A stretch of DNA of 64,000 nucleotides from an uncultured Collinsella sp. Its GTDB lineage: Bacteria > Actinomycetota > Coriobacteriia > Coriobacteriales > Coriobacteriaceae. The notes under the pieces are model-generated. The model made no database searches and was not told where the DNA came from. It saw only the letters and a list, made by a program, of their open reading frames with translations. Every line of letters begins with the position of its first letter. The stretch's first letter is position 1. Of this stretch, positions 1 to 7,414 are shown piece after piece. The stretch is taken from positions 124,001 through 188,000 of the forward strand of contig CABUSV010000002.1 of assembly GCA_902494345.1 (NCBI GenBank), read 5' to 3'. The translations under genes and the position numbers were made by a program.

Positions 1-54
1 GGCGCCGGCAAGAAGGCCGCCGCTTCCATCACCAAGAGCCTGCTGGGCGAGTAA
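1..54 (+). CDS. 3' end of an unidentified CDS (partial)
   Basis: An open frame enters from the left edge and ends at a TAA stop at 52-54. The visible C-terminus is GAGKKAAASITKSLLGE. It is followed by a good terminator hairpin, which supports this being a real gene end. The 17 residues are too few to assign a family. Confidence 0.6.
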   Translation, partial: GAGKKAAASITKSLLGE

Positions 55-82
55 TCACCCGCAGCGCTAGCCATCAAACGGC

Positions 83-122
83 AAAGTCCCCGTCGAGCAC
101 ACGCCCGGCGGGGACTTTTTCT
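83..122 (+). terminator. Rho-independent terminator
   Basis: The arms AAAGTCCCCG (83-92) and CGGGGACTTT (109-118) pair perfectly and run into a T tract. It terminates the partial gene that ends at 54. Confidence 0.85.
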
Positions 123-135
123 ATACCGGCCGTCC

Positions 136-174
136 AAACCACCACAATGGGGACAGGCACCTTTGTGGTGGTTT
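136..174. repeat. Palindromic intergenic repeat, GGGGACAG family
   Basis: Twelve-base arms AAACCACCACAA (136-147) and TTGTGGTGGTTT (163-174) flank the centre TGGGGACAGGCACCT. The same centre with different arms occurs at 38366-38398, and related GGGGACAG units occur at several other intergenic sites. This is what marks it as a dispersed repeat and not a terminator. Confidence 0.7.
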
Positions 175-181
175 CAACTGG

Positions 182-805
182 TTAGCCTTCGAGTTGGGCC
201 ACCTTGTAGCGGTAGGCTGCGGCGATGACATCCTTGCAGCCTTCGCGGCCCAGCTTGGCGCGGTTGACGACGATATCCTTGCCGCTCGTCATCTTCCACT
301 TTCCGGCGCTATAGCGCTTATAGAACGCCTCGCGCGCCTTCTGCTGCTGCTTGACCAGCTTGGCGCCCTTCTTTTTGTTGAGGCCGCGCTTCTTGCGCAC
401 GATCTCGACGCGGTCCTCAAAGGGCGCAGTCACCAGCACGGCGATGTGGTTGGGGTTGTTGCGCAGCAGATAATCGGACAGACGGCCTTCGATAATGCAG
501 CTCTCGGTCTCGCCCAGATCCAAAATCACCTGGCTCATCTTTTGGAACAACTTGTCCGAGTACGAACGCGCATCGTAGCGGTCGGGCAGAAACGCCATAT
601 TCTCCACGGCCAGGCGCTCGTCGTAGGCAGCCATCTTGTCGAGCGACTCACCCGCGCGCAGCGACGCACGCACCAGCAGCTCGTTATCGTACAGCGGAAT
701 CCCCAGCTCATCGGCAAGGATACGGCCAATCTCGTGGCCCTCGGCACCAAAGTCGCGCGCGATAGTAATGACCACAGGACTCTTCTTGTTCTCCAGATCG
801 CTCAT
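182..805 (-). CDS. Cytidylate kinase-like family protein
   Basis: The protein has 207 residues. Its N-terminus VVITIARDFGAEGHEIGR followed by LADELGIPLYDNELL matches the cytidylate-kinase-like family (Pfam Cytidylate_kin2), in which a P-loop-like segment is followed by a YD motif. ATG at 805 is chosen because AAAGGA lies just upstream; an in-frame ATG at 850 falls inside a palindromic repeat. The real substrate is unknown, since this family is not proven to phosphorylate CMP. It lies 48 nt after the last ABC permease gene and may be transcribed with it, although the palindrome at 822-852 sits between them. Confidence 0.75.
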   Translation of the reverse strand: MSDLENKKSPVVITIARDFGAEGHEIGRILADELGIPLYDNELLVRASLRAGESLDKMAAYDERLAVENMAFLPDRYDARSYSDKLFQKMSQVILDLGETESCIIEGRLSDYLLRNNPNHIAVLVTAPFEDRVEIVRKKRGLNKKKGAKLVKQQQKAREAFYKRYSAGKWKMTSGKDIVVNRAKLGREGCKDVIAAAYRYKVAQLEG

Positions 806-821
806 CGCGATTCCTTTCTCT

Positions 822-852
822 ATGTGACAAAGGGACTGTCCCTTTGTCACAT
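822..852. repeat. Perfect palindrome with GGGACTGTCCC centre
   Basis: Arms of 15 bases (822-836 and 838-852) surround a single central T. The outer sequence is ATGTGACAAA and the centre GGGACTGTCCC is related to the GGGGACAG repeat family. It sits in the gap between the permease gene and the cytidylate-kinase-like gene, so it could form a hairpin in their shared transcript. Confidence 0.7.
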
Positions 853-853
853 T

Positions 854-1492
854 CTACGCTGCCACCATTCGCCTCTGATATGCCCTCACCAGCAGCGAGA
901 TACCAAAGTTGAGCACAAAGTACATCGCAAACACCAGGCCGTAGAGCATAAGAACCTGCGACAGGTCAATCGCGTGGGCCATCACGACGTTTGCCGTGTA
1001 CATAAGCTCGGCCACGTTAATGCCCGAAAGATACGAGCTGTCCTTGATGACGGTCGTGCACTGGCTAAACAGCGCCGGAATGATCGTCTTAAACGTCTGA
1101 GGCAGAATGATGTAGCGCATGGTGGCAAAGAAGCCGAAGCCCTGGCTCTGCGCTGCCTCAAACTGGCCGCGCGGAATCGAGTTGAGGCCGCCGCGCACAA
1201 TCTCGGCCATAACAGCGCTGGTAAACAGCGTAAAGGCGATGGTCGAAATCACAATGTCCAAACCCTGCACCGTAAAGTAGATAAACAGGATCCACAACAG
1301 GTTTGGCGTGCAACGGAACAGCTCGATATAGGCGCTCACCAAAATACGGAACGGGCGGGGCGCATAGCTTTTAACGAGCGCCAGCACCGTGCCAAAGATG
1401 AGCGAGAAAAAGATCGACAGCGCCGAGATCTCGATCGTCTTAACAAAGCCGCCCCAAATGTAGAGCAGGTTGGTCGCGTTGAAGATTTCCAT
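854..1492 (-). CDS. Amino-acid ABC transporter permease
   Basis: This 212-residue integral membrane protein is of the HisM/GlnP type. It has about five hydrophobic segments and the EAA loop EAAQSQGFGFFATMRYIILPQ near residues 112-132, which docks on the ATPase. The upstream permease stops at 1496, only 3 nt before this start, so the two are translationally linked. Together they should form a heterodimeric channel for a polar amino acid. The substrate cannot be read from sequence; the set resembles glutamate/glutamine systems. Confidence 0.9.
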   Translation of the reverse strand: MEIFNATNLLYIWGGFVKTIEISALSIFFSLIFGTVLALVKSYAPRPFRILVSAYIELFRCTPNLLWILFIYFTVQGLDIVISTIAFTLFTSAVMAEIVRGGLNSIPRGQFEAAQSQGFGFFATMRYIILPQTFKTIIPALFSQCTTVIKDSSYLSGINVAELMYTANVVMAHAIDLSQVLMLYGLVFAMYFVLNFGISLLVRAYQRRMVAA

Positions 1493-1495
1493 GCG

Positions 1496-2242
1496 CTAGG
1501 CCTCCTCTACGTTGTCGAGCCCCAGCTCGGCCAGGCTCACGCCGCGCGGACGCTCCTTGGAGCGACGCTCGAGCCACTGCACCAGCATGGCGAGCGGAAA
1601 GCAGATGATGAAGTACATAAGGCAGCAGACGATGTATCCCTGCAGGTAACCGTACAGACTCACAAAGTTGTCGGAACGGTACATAAGGTCGCCGCCGGCC
1701 ACAAGCGCCAGTACCGACGTGTTCTTGACCAGGTTGAGCGCCTGGTTACACAGCGGCGGCAAAATAATCTTGAACGTCTGGGGCAGCACGATGTACCAGT
1801 AGGCCTGCGCACGGGTGAAGCCCTGGCTCTGGGCCGCTTCCATCTGACCGCGCGGAACCGCCTCGATACCGGTGCGGATGACCTCCGAGATGTAGGCCGC
1901 GTGATACAGGCCCACGCCCAAGAAGCCCAGCACGAACGGCGCGATGCGCACCGGCTGGTCGGCACCGGTTATGGCCTGCAAAAACTGCGGACCGGCCATG
2001 TACATAAAGAGCACCTGCACGGGCAACGGAGTGTTCTGGTAAAACTCCACGTACACGCGGCTTATGGCGCGCAGCACGCGCGAGCGAGTGGTAGAGAACA
2101 CGCCCAGCAGCGTGCCCAGCACCAGCGACAGCAGCAGACCGGCAACGACCACCTGCAGTGTCACGCCAAAGCCCTCCCAGAAGGGCCCCATGTTTTGAAA
2201 TGTCGTCGACCAACGGTCGGCGTCAAATAATCCTTCGAGCAT
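1496..2242 (-). CDS. Amino-acid ABC transporter permease
   Basis: This is the second permease, 248 residues, with the EAA loop EAAQSQGFTRAQAYWYIVLP in the C-terminal half. ATG at 2242 is preferred because AAGGAAGGAAT lies immediately upstream; an in-frame start at 2275 would run into the binding-protein gene. It follows the solute-binding protein gene by 25 nt. The order ATPase, binding protein, permease, permease is typical of polar amino-acid uptake operons. Confidence 0.9.
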   Translation of the reverse strand: MLEGLFDADRWSTTFQNMGPFWEGFGVTLQVVVAGLLLSLVLGTLLGVFSTTRSRVLRAISRVYVEFYQNTPLPVQVLFMYMAGPQFLQAITGADQPVRIAPFVLGFLGVGLYHAAYISEVIRTGIEAVPRGQMEAAQSQGFTRAQAYWYIVLPQTFKIILPPLCNQALNLVKNTSVLALVAGGDLMYRSDNFVSLYGYLQGYIVCCLMYFIICFPLAMLVQWLERRSKERPRGVSLAELGLDNVEEA

Positions 2243-2267
2243 TTGATTCCTTCCTTGGACGATGCGC

Positions 2268-3146
2268 CTATACAAGACCCCAGGTCTTGACCTCTTGGTC
2301 GAGCCAGCCGTCGGCCAGGCGATCGCAAATCACCTGATCGACCACGGCCGAAAGGTCGCAGCCCTTCTTGGTCGCCACGCCGTAGCCCTGCTCGCCAAAC
2401 TTGACCTCGGGCTGCAACAGCTCAACGGTCTCATTCATGTAACCGGCCAGCGTGGAGCGGTCCATGGCAAAGACGTCGATATTGCCGGCGTCGAGCGAAC
2501 TCTTGATGATGGGGTAGCCGCTAAAGGCCCTAAACTCGGGCTTACAGCTAATGCCGTTGTCCTTGATCATCTGCTCGATCAGGCCCTGCGTGTTAGAGCC
2601 CTGGCTCACGCCAATGATCTTGCCGTCCAGATCCTCAATCGAGGTAAAGCCCGAACGCTTCTTGACCATGAGTCCCACGTAGTCGGTACGGTACGGCGTC
2701 GAGAAATCCCAGCTCTTCTTGCGCTCGTCGGTGATGGTGTAGGTCGCCGCGACCACATCGAGCTGGCCGTTATCGATCAGCGGGCCGCGCGTCTTGGGCG
2801 TTACGTCGGTAAACTCGACAAGCTCCTGGGCACGGGCCTCCTTGTAGCTCACGCCAAAGACGGCAGCGGCGATCTGGTAGCACAAATCGACTTCCATGCC
2901 CTCAAAGCGGCCCTTGGCGGTGTCGTAATAGCCATAGCCGGGAACGTCCTTCTTAACGCCGGCATTCAGATGGCCACGCGACTTGATGGCCGCAAGCTTG
3001 GACCCCTTGTCGGAGCCCTCGCCGCTGGTGGAGTTGCCGCAACCGGTAAGCGCGGACCCCGTCAGCGCAAGCATACCGGCGCCCGCCAGCTTCAAAAAGT
3101 GACGGCGCGACATGGCCGCCCTCGTCATATCCGTCATGTCCATCAC
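2268..3146 (-). CDS. ABC transporter solute-binding lipoprotein
   Basis: This is the extracellular amino-acid-binding component (SBP_bac_3 type). The N-terminus contains a twin-arginine-like SRRHFLKLAGAG, a hydrophobic stretch and the lipobox LTGC, so it is probably a lipid-anchored protein exported by Tat or Sec. Internal motifs typical of the family include GRFEGMEVDLC and the KKSWDFSTPYRTDYVG region. The start is uncertain. GTG at 3146 gives 292 residues, while ATG at 3113 (MSRRHFLK) has GAGG at better spacing and may be the true start. Confidence 0.88.
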   Translation of the reverse strand: MMDMTDMTRAAMSRRHFLKLAGAGMLALTGSALTGCGNSTSGEGSDKGSKLAAIKSRGHLNAGVKKDVPGYGYYDTAKGRFEGMEVDLCYQIAAAVFGVSYKEARAQELVEFTDVTPKTRGPLIDNGQLDVVAATYTITDERKKSWDFSTPYRTDYVGLMVKKRSGFTSIEDLDGKIIGVSQGSNTQGLIEQMIKDNGISCKPEFRAFSGYPIIKSSLDAGNIDVFAMDRSTLAGYMNETVELLQPEVKFGEQGYGVATKKGCDLSAVVDQVICDRLADGWLDQEVKTWGLV

Positions 3147-3151
3147 CGCGC

Positions 3152-3883
3152 CTAGTGCAGAATCTTGGACAGGAACTCGCGGCAGCGCGGGTTCTCGGGA
3201 TTATCGAAGAAGTGCTCGGGCGTGCCCTCCTCCAGGATGCGACCGTCCTCCATAAAGATGACGCGGTCGGCCACCTGGCGCGCAAAGCCCATCTCGTGCG
3301 TCACGCAGATCATGGTGATGTCCTCCTGCGCGAGCTCAATCATAACGTCCAGAACCTCCTGGACCATCTCGGGGTCGAGCGCCGAGGTCGGCTCGTCAAA
3401 CAGGATGATGGGCTGCTTGGTGCACAGGGCACGGGCAATGGCGATGCGCTGCTGCTGACCGCCCGAGAGATTCTGCGGATACTCGCCGGCCTTATGCGCC
3501 ATGCCAACACGCTTGAGCGCGGCGATGGCGATCTCGGTCGCCTCCTCCTTGCTCTTCTTTTGCAGCTTGATGGGCGCGAGCGTCAGGTTGCCCAGCACCG
3601 TCATGTTGGGATACAGGTTGAACTGCTGAAACACCATGGAGCTGTACTTGCGAGCCATCTCCAGGTGGTTCTTTTTGGTGAGCGGCGTACCGTCGATGAT
3701 GACCTCGCCCGACGTGGGCTCCTCAAGATAATCGACGCAACGGATGAGCGTCGACTTACCCGAACCGGAAGGCCCGATCATTACGAGCTTCTCGCCGCGC
3801 TTGACGGTGAGATTGATATCTTTGAGCACATGCAGGTCGCCAAAGTACTTGTTGAGATGCTTGATCTCGATCATGTCTGCCAT
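3152..3883 (-). CDS. Amino-acid ABC transporter ATP-binding protein
   Basis: This 243-residue ATPase carries Walker A GPSGSGKST, the signature LSGGQQQR and Walker B IILFDEPTSALDPE, then the H-loop region CVTHEMGFAR. Length and motifs match the GlnQ/HisP group that energises polar amino-acid uptake. It is the first gene of the operon; AAGGGA precedes its ATG. A TACAAT-like -10 element lies at 3919-3924 on the minus strand, but no convincing -35 goes with it. Confidence 0.93.
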   Translation of the reverse strand: MADMIEIKHLNKYFGDLHVLKDINLTVKRGEKLVMIGPSGSGKSTLIRCVDYLEEPTSGEVIIDGTPLTKKNHLEMARKYSSMVFQQFNLYPNMTVLGNLTLAPIKLQKKSKEEATEIAIAALKRVGMAHKAGEYPQNLSGGQQQRIAIARALCTKQPIILFDEPTSALDPEMVQEVLDVMIELAQEDITMICVTHEMGFARQVADRVIFMEDGRILEEGTPEHFFDNPENPRCREFLSKILH

Positions 3884-3989
3884 GAATGTCCCTTCCCTGC
3901 GTTTACACGAGTTGCACTATTGTACGGAAAGAACCACGTTTCCGCAGCCCACACTACATTCCCGTAAAGAACCCGCAACCTTCCACCCA

Positions 3990-4056
3990 CTCATTGGGGA
4001 CAGACTTAAATGAGTGCCCGCTCACCGCCCACTCATTTAAGTCTGTCCCCAATGAG
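3990..4056. repeat. Long perfect palindrome, GGGGACAG family
   Basis: Two 26-base arms (3990-4015 and 4031-4056) are exact reverse complements around a 15-nt loop. Each arm contains CATTGGGGACAGACTTAA and ends in ATGAGT or its complement, so each arm is itself a small palindromic unit of the GGGGACAG family. It looks like two units in inverted orientation. It lies upstream of the ABC operon and beyond the terminator of the GatB/YqeY gene. Confidence 0.8.
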
Positions 4057-4098
4057 CACCCAATGACCAGCCAGGGGAGGCGCCCTTCATCGGCCAAC

Positions 4099-4130
4099 AA
4101 AAAAGGGCGCGACCGCAATGGTCACGCCCC
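4099..4130 (-). terminator. Terminator of the GatB/YqeY gene
   Basis: Read on the minus strand, GGGGCGTGACC pairs with GGTCGCGCCC and is followed by a run of six T. It lies 28 nt past the stop at 4159. Confidence 0.85.
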
Positions 4131-4158
4131 TCAGCATCGGCTATGTGTCGGCCAGCCC

Positions 4159-4602
4159 TTAAGCCAGCTTTGCGCCGACAATCTTTGCTGCTGCCGGCTT
4201 ATCGAAGTTGCCGCCAGTGGCCTTGCCCAGAGCACCCATGACCTGGCCCATCTGCTTCTTAGAGGTCGCACCCAGCTCGGCGATGACCTGCTCGATCAGG
4301 GCCTCGAGCTCCTCACCCGAAACCTGCGCGGGCAGCAGGCTCTCCAGAATCTTGACCTGCTCGGTCAGGTTGTCGGTACGCTCTTGGTCGGTGCCAGCCT
4401 TGATGGACATCTCCAGCGTCTCGCTCGTCTGCTTAATCAAACGCTTGATCATACTGTTGACGTCTTCCTCGGTCACATCGCGGCGCTCGTTGACCTCGAT
4501 ATTCTTCACCTCGGCCTTAACCTGGCGAATGATGGACAGGCGAACCTTGTCCTTAGCCTTCATGGCCGCGATCATTTCCTTCTGCAGCTCTTCGTTGGTC
4601 AT
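4159..4602 (-). CDS. GatB/YqeY domain-containing protein
   Basis: The 147-residue protein is the stand-alone YqeY form of the domain found at the C-terminus of the amidotransferase subunit GatB. Typical features are LQKEMIAAMKAKDKVRLSIIR at the start, an ERRDVTEEDV segment and a C-terminal LGKATGGNFD. The role of the free-standing family is not settled, with tRNA-dependent amidation proposed. ATG at 4602 is chosen because GAGGAGG lies 8 nt upstream; two other in-frame ATGs sit closer to or beyond that site. Confidence 0.9.
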   Translation of the reverse strand: MTNEELQKEMIAAMKAKDKVRLSIIRQVKAEVKNIEVNERRDVTEEDVNSMIKRLIKQTSETLEMSIKAGTDQERTDNLTEQVKILESLLPAQVSGEELEALIEQVIAELGATSKKQMGQVMGALGKATGGNFDKPAAAKIVGAKLA

Positions 4603-4656
4603 CTGCATATCCTCCTCAATAGCGTGGGCGGTACTCACGCGGGCACCGCCCCATGA

Positions 4657-5877
4657 TTACTTAGTCGTCGACGAATCGTCGGTCGAACTCTTGGTGACGC
4701 CCTTCAGGCTGACGTTGTACGGCACGTCCTTGGGCATGGGGTTAACGGTGATGTCGGCGTCCTTCTTGTACTGCTCCAGCCACTCGCTGTACGCAGTGCT
4801 TGCCGCCTGCGTCTTCACCACGTTGGAGACGTACTTCTTGATCTCCTTGGGCACCTGCTTAATGTCATCGACCTGATTATCGACATGGAAGTAGTCGGTG
4901 CACTTGATGATGTGGTAACCATAGGTCGACTCGACGACGTCGCTCACATCGCCCTTGTTGAGCCCCTCGAGCGCCGCCTGGTAGCTGTCGACGAAGGTGG
5001 TGAGCTTGTCCCAGCCCACATCGCCCTTCTTATCCTTGGAGCCGGTATCGTCGGAGTACTGCTCCACGGCATCCTCAAAGCTCAGCTCGCCGGAGTTGAT
5101 CTTGTCCAGGCACTCCTGCGCCTTGGCCTTGGCGGCAGCCTTGTCCTCGTCGGAAGCGTCGGAATCGACCTTGATCAGGATATTCGACGAACGACGGGCA
5201 TCGTTGTAGTTGGACAGGTTCTCATTGATGTAATCGACAATCTCGCTGTCCTTGGGCTTGCTGGTGGGCGCCACGGCATCCTTGAGCTTCTGCTGCGCCA
5301 GGCTCTCCTTGAGCGAATCCTTGTAGGTGTCCTCGGTGTAGCCGTAGGTCTTGAGAGTCTTCTTAAAAGTCTTGGCGCCGCCCGCGCTCTTGCACGCGTC
5401 CTTCCAAGCCTTCTCGACCTCCTCGTCCGACACCGTCACGCCATTCTCCTTCTGCGCTTGCTGAAGCAGGATCTGCTGCGCGTAGGAGTCGATGAGCTGC
5501 TTGCGGTACTTCTTGGGCGTGAGGTCGTTGTCGACCAGGTACTGTGCCCAGTCCTTGTCCTTGGTGTAACCATAGGACGTGCGCATGCTCATAATCTGCT
5601 GGGTCACGGTGTCCTCGGTGAGGTTGGTGCCGTTGATAGTAGCAGCAACACCGCCGGTCAGCTTGTAGCCTGAGGTGTCCTCGGTCTGCGACATCAGGCC
5701 GGAGCACGCCATGGCCGAAACGGAGAGCAGCATCGCCAGCACGCCGATGACCACTAGGACGATCTTGACGGTCTTGGACACATAGGTCTTGCGCCGCTTC
5801 TTGCGAGAGCTGGAGGCGGCGCGGGACCGTTGCTCGGGCGTCGGCGCGACCTCGGGGTTCTTTTTCTTATTTGCCAT
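4657..5877 (-). CDS. Parvulin-type peptidyl-prolyl isomerase, membrane anchored
   Basis: The 406-residue protein has a basic N-terminus (RKKRRK), one hydrophobic segment at about 38-60, a SurA-N-like helical region and a PpiC domain at about 230-335. The PpiC domain shows ARRSSNILIKV, the SFEDAVEQYSDDTGSKDKKGDVGW block and YGYHIIKC. It should assist folding of exported proteins outside the membrane, as PrsA does. The segment SAMAC resembles a lipobox but lacks the usual Leu at -3, so a transmembrane anchor is as likely as a lipid anchor. The tail is Ser/Thr rich. Confidence 0.88.
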   Translation of the reverse strand: MANKKKNPEVAPTPEQRSRAASSSRKKRRKTYVSKTVKIVLVVIGVLAMLLSVSAMACSGLMSQTEDTSGYKLTGGVAATINGTNLTEDTVTQQIMSMRTSYGYTKDKDWAQYLVDNDLTPKKYRKQLIDSYAQQILLQQAQKENGVTVSDEEVEKAWKDACKSAGGAKTFKKTLKTYGYTEDTYKDSLKESLAQQKLKDAVAPTSKPKDSEIVDYINENLSNYNDARRSSNILIKVDSDASDEDKAAAKAKAQECLDKINSGELSFEDAVEQYSDDTGSKDKKGDVGWDKLTTFVDSYQAALEGLNKGDVSDVVESTYGYHIIKCTDYFHVDNQVDDIKQVPKEIKKYVSNVVKTQAASTAYSEWLEQYKKDADITVNPMPKDVPYNVSLKGVTKSSTDDSSTTK

Positions 5878-5944
5878 GTTTGGCCTTTCGCATCACGAAT
5901 CGAACAAACGCCATTGTGTCACAACGCAGCCCCCGCGGCACGCT

Positions 5945-6080
5945 TGGTGCATTGGGGACAGGTTAATCTGCACCATTTTGGTGCAAGGGGGACAGATGTG
6001 GCGCTTGGGGACGTTCTTCATGTGCCGGCACTTGGGGACTGTCCCTTACTGCCGACAGAAAAGGAACGTCCCCAAGTGCC
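5945..6080. repeat. Tandem cluster of GGGGACAG palindromic units
   Basis: Several hairpin units stand side by side. TGGTGCA and TGCACCA arms surround a GGGGACAGG centre at 5945-5975. A GGGGGACAG copy follows at 5985-5994. A GGCGCTTGGGGAC...GTGCC unit lies at 6000-6026. A larger hairpin has exact 13-base arms, GGCACTTGGGGAC (6027-6039) and its complement (6068-6080). The cluster fills the 217-nt gap between the isomerase gene and the PTS gene. Confidence 0.7.
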
Positions 6081-6094
6081 GACTCAGCCCCACC

Positions 6095-6559
6095 TTAGAA
6101 GTGACGGCGGATGGCGTCGACCATGCCCTGGGGCGTGGTCTGGCCGAGCACGTCGGCTGCGGCATCGGCGTCCATAAAGATGTTCATGAGCGCCTGCAGG
6201 GCCTCGACCTGGCCGCCCGGCTCGGCAATACCCAGATTGATGACAATCTGCGCCGGCACCGGAGCGCCCATGCCAGCCATAGCGTTAAATGTCACGGACG
6301 CGGCGGGCTTCACCACCGCGATATAGGGCTTGGCCACAAACCCCGGATCGGTATGCGGAATGGCAATGTTTGCCGCCGGCATGGCAAGACCCGTGGGATA
6401 GGCATCCTCGCGTGCGTGAACGGCGTCGAGCCAACCGGACGCAATGTAGCCACGTGGTGCAAGCTCGCCCTCGAGCCGCGCAAACACCTCATCCGGCGTT
6501 GCACACTCCCAATCAAAAAACACCAGCTCAGGCGTAAACAGAGCTTCGTTATCCGCCAT
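6095..6559 (-). CDS. PTS sugar transporter subunit IIA (GatA/FruA type)
   Basis: The 154-residue protein is a single EIIA domain of the fructose/mannitol/galactitol superfamily. The phospho-acceptor histidine is H69 in AIPHTDP, preceded by YPTGLAMPAANI. It would carry phosphate from HPr to a IIB partner. No IIB or IIC gene lies beside it, so it is an orphan that could serve a remote permease or act in regulation. It is not the mannose-type IIA missing from the PTS at 17.2-19.3 kb. Start at 6559 is supported by GAGGTG upstream. Confidence 0.85.
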   Translation of the reverse strand: MADNEALFTPELVFFDWECATPDEVFARLEGELAPRGYIASGWLDAVHAREDAYPTGLAMPAANIAIPHTDPGFVAKPYIAVVKPAASVTFNAMAGMGAPVPAQIVINLGIAEPGGQVEALQALMNIFMDADAAADVLGQTTPQGMVDAIRRHF

Positions 6560-6604
6560 GCGCTCACCTCTCTCACCTAGTCACCTGCGACGTTCTTGAA
6601 TGAC

Positions 6605-6633
6605 TAGTCGTTAAAGACCGTCCCCGATGACTA
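6605..6633. repeat. Small palindromic unit, GGGGACGG subfamily
   Basis: TAGTC (6605-6609) pairs with GACTA (6629-6633) around a centre that reads GGGGACGGTCTTT on the minus strand. It resembles the units at 12388-12424 and 41911-41938. Confidence 0.5.
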
Positions 6634-6636
6634 CCC

Positions 6637-6680
6637 AAAAACAAAAGGTGGCCACGCGCGCCTTGGCGCCAATGACCACC
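6637..6680 (-). terminator. Terminator after purN
   Basis: On the minus strand GGTGGTCA pairs with TGGCCACC and is followed by TTTTGTTTTT. It lies 33 nt after the purN stop and ends the purF-purM-purN block. Confidence 0.8.
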
Positions 6681-6712
6681 CTGACTACTCGGCTAAATTG
6701 TACTGTGCGCCG

Positions 6713-7414
6713 CTAGCCGCGAGGCGCGTCAATTGCGACCTTGCCGCTCTCCAGCACGTGGACGCGGCCGTCGGCGAGCATTTGCACGACCTCGGGATAC
6801 AGCACGTGCTCAATCGCGTGGATGTGCTCCTCGAGCGTGTCGACATCCCAGCCCTCCTCAACAGCCAGCGCACGCTGGGCGATGATGGGGCCGTTGTCGT
6901 AGATCTCGTTGGCAAAATGCACGGTCACGCCAGTTACCTTGACGCCGCGCGCAAAGGCATCGTCAATCGCATGCGCACCGGTAAAGCTCGGCAGCAGCGC
7001 CGGATGCAAGTTGACCACGCGGTTGGGAAACGCCGCCAGCAGCGGCGTGTGCACCATGCGCATGTAGCCGGCCATGACCACATACTCGCAGCCGCGCTCG
7101 AGAAGCTCGTGCGCGATGATCTCGTCGGCGGCAATAGGGTCGGCATAGACATCCTTGGACAGTGTGAGCGTCTGGATGCCCGCGCGCTCAGCGCGTTGCA
7201 AACCCTTAGCCGAAGGACGGCTCGACACCACAAGCTCAATCGAAGCGTTGAGCTTGCCGGCAGCGATCAGATCGATCAGCGCCTGCAGGTTGGTACCCGA
7301 ACCGCTGATGAGCACACCGATCTTGAGCGGCTCGGCCGTATCGGTGCCAGTCGGACGGGTATAGGGCACAAAATCCAGGCCCTCGGCAGCAGTCATCTGC
7401 TCGTTAGCGCTCAT
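6713..7414 (-). CDS. purN: Phosphoribosylglycinamide formyltransferase
   Basis: PurN transfers a formyl group from 10-formyl-THF to GAR, the third step of de novo purine synthesis. The Rossmann-like core starts at IGVLISGSGTNLQAL. The catalytic Asn and His are in VVNLHPALLPSF and the catalytic Asp is in IYDNGPIIAQ. The 233-residue protein has about 30 extra N-terminal residues compared with the usual 200-210. Its ATG overlaps the purM stop by 11 nt (ATGAGCGCTAA), so translation is probably coupled. Confidence 0.95.
   Translation of the reverse strand: MSANEQMTAAEGLDFVPYTRPTGTDTAEPLKIGVLISGSGTNLQALIDLIAAGKLNASIELVVSSRPSAKGLQRAERAGIQTLTLSKDVYADPIAADEIIAHELLERGCEYVVMAGYMRMVHTPLLAAFPNRVVNLHPALLPSFTGAHAIDDAFARGVKVTGVTVHFANEIYDNGPIIAQRALAVEEGWDVDTLEEHIHAIEHVLYPEVVQMLADGRVHVLESGKVAIDAPRG

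Noticed and set aside
806..850. N-terminal extension of the cytidylate-kinase-like protein
   Set aside because: The extra 15 codons lie in a repeat palindrome, and the internal ATG at 805 has a good ribosome site.
194..2230. Long plus-strand frame opposite the kinase-like and permease genes
   Set aside because: It spans three recognisable minus-strand genes and their gaps, and has no credible protein content.
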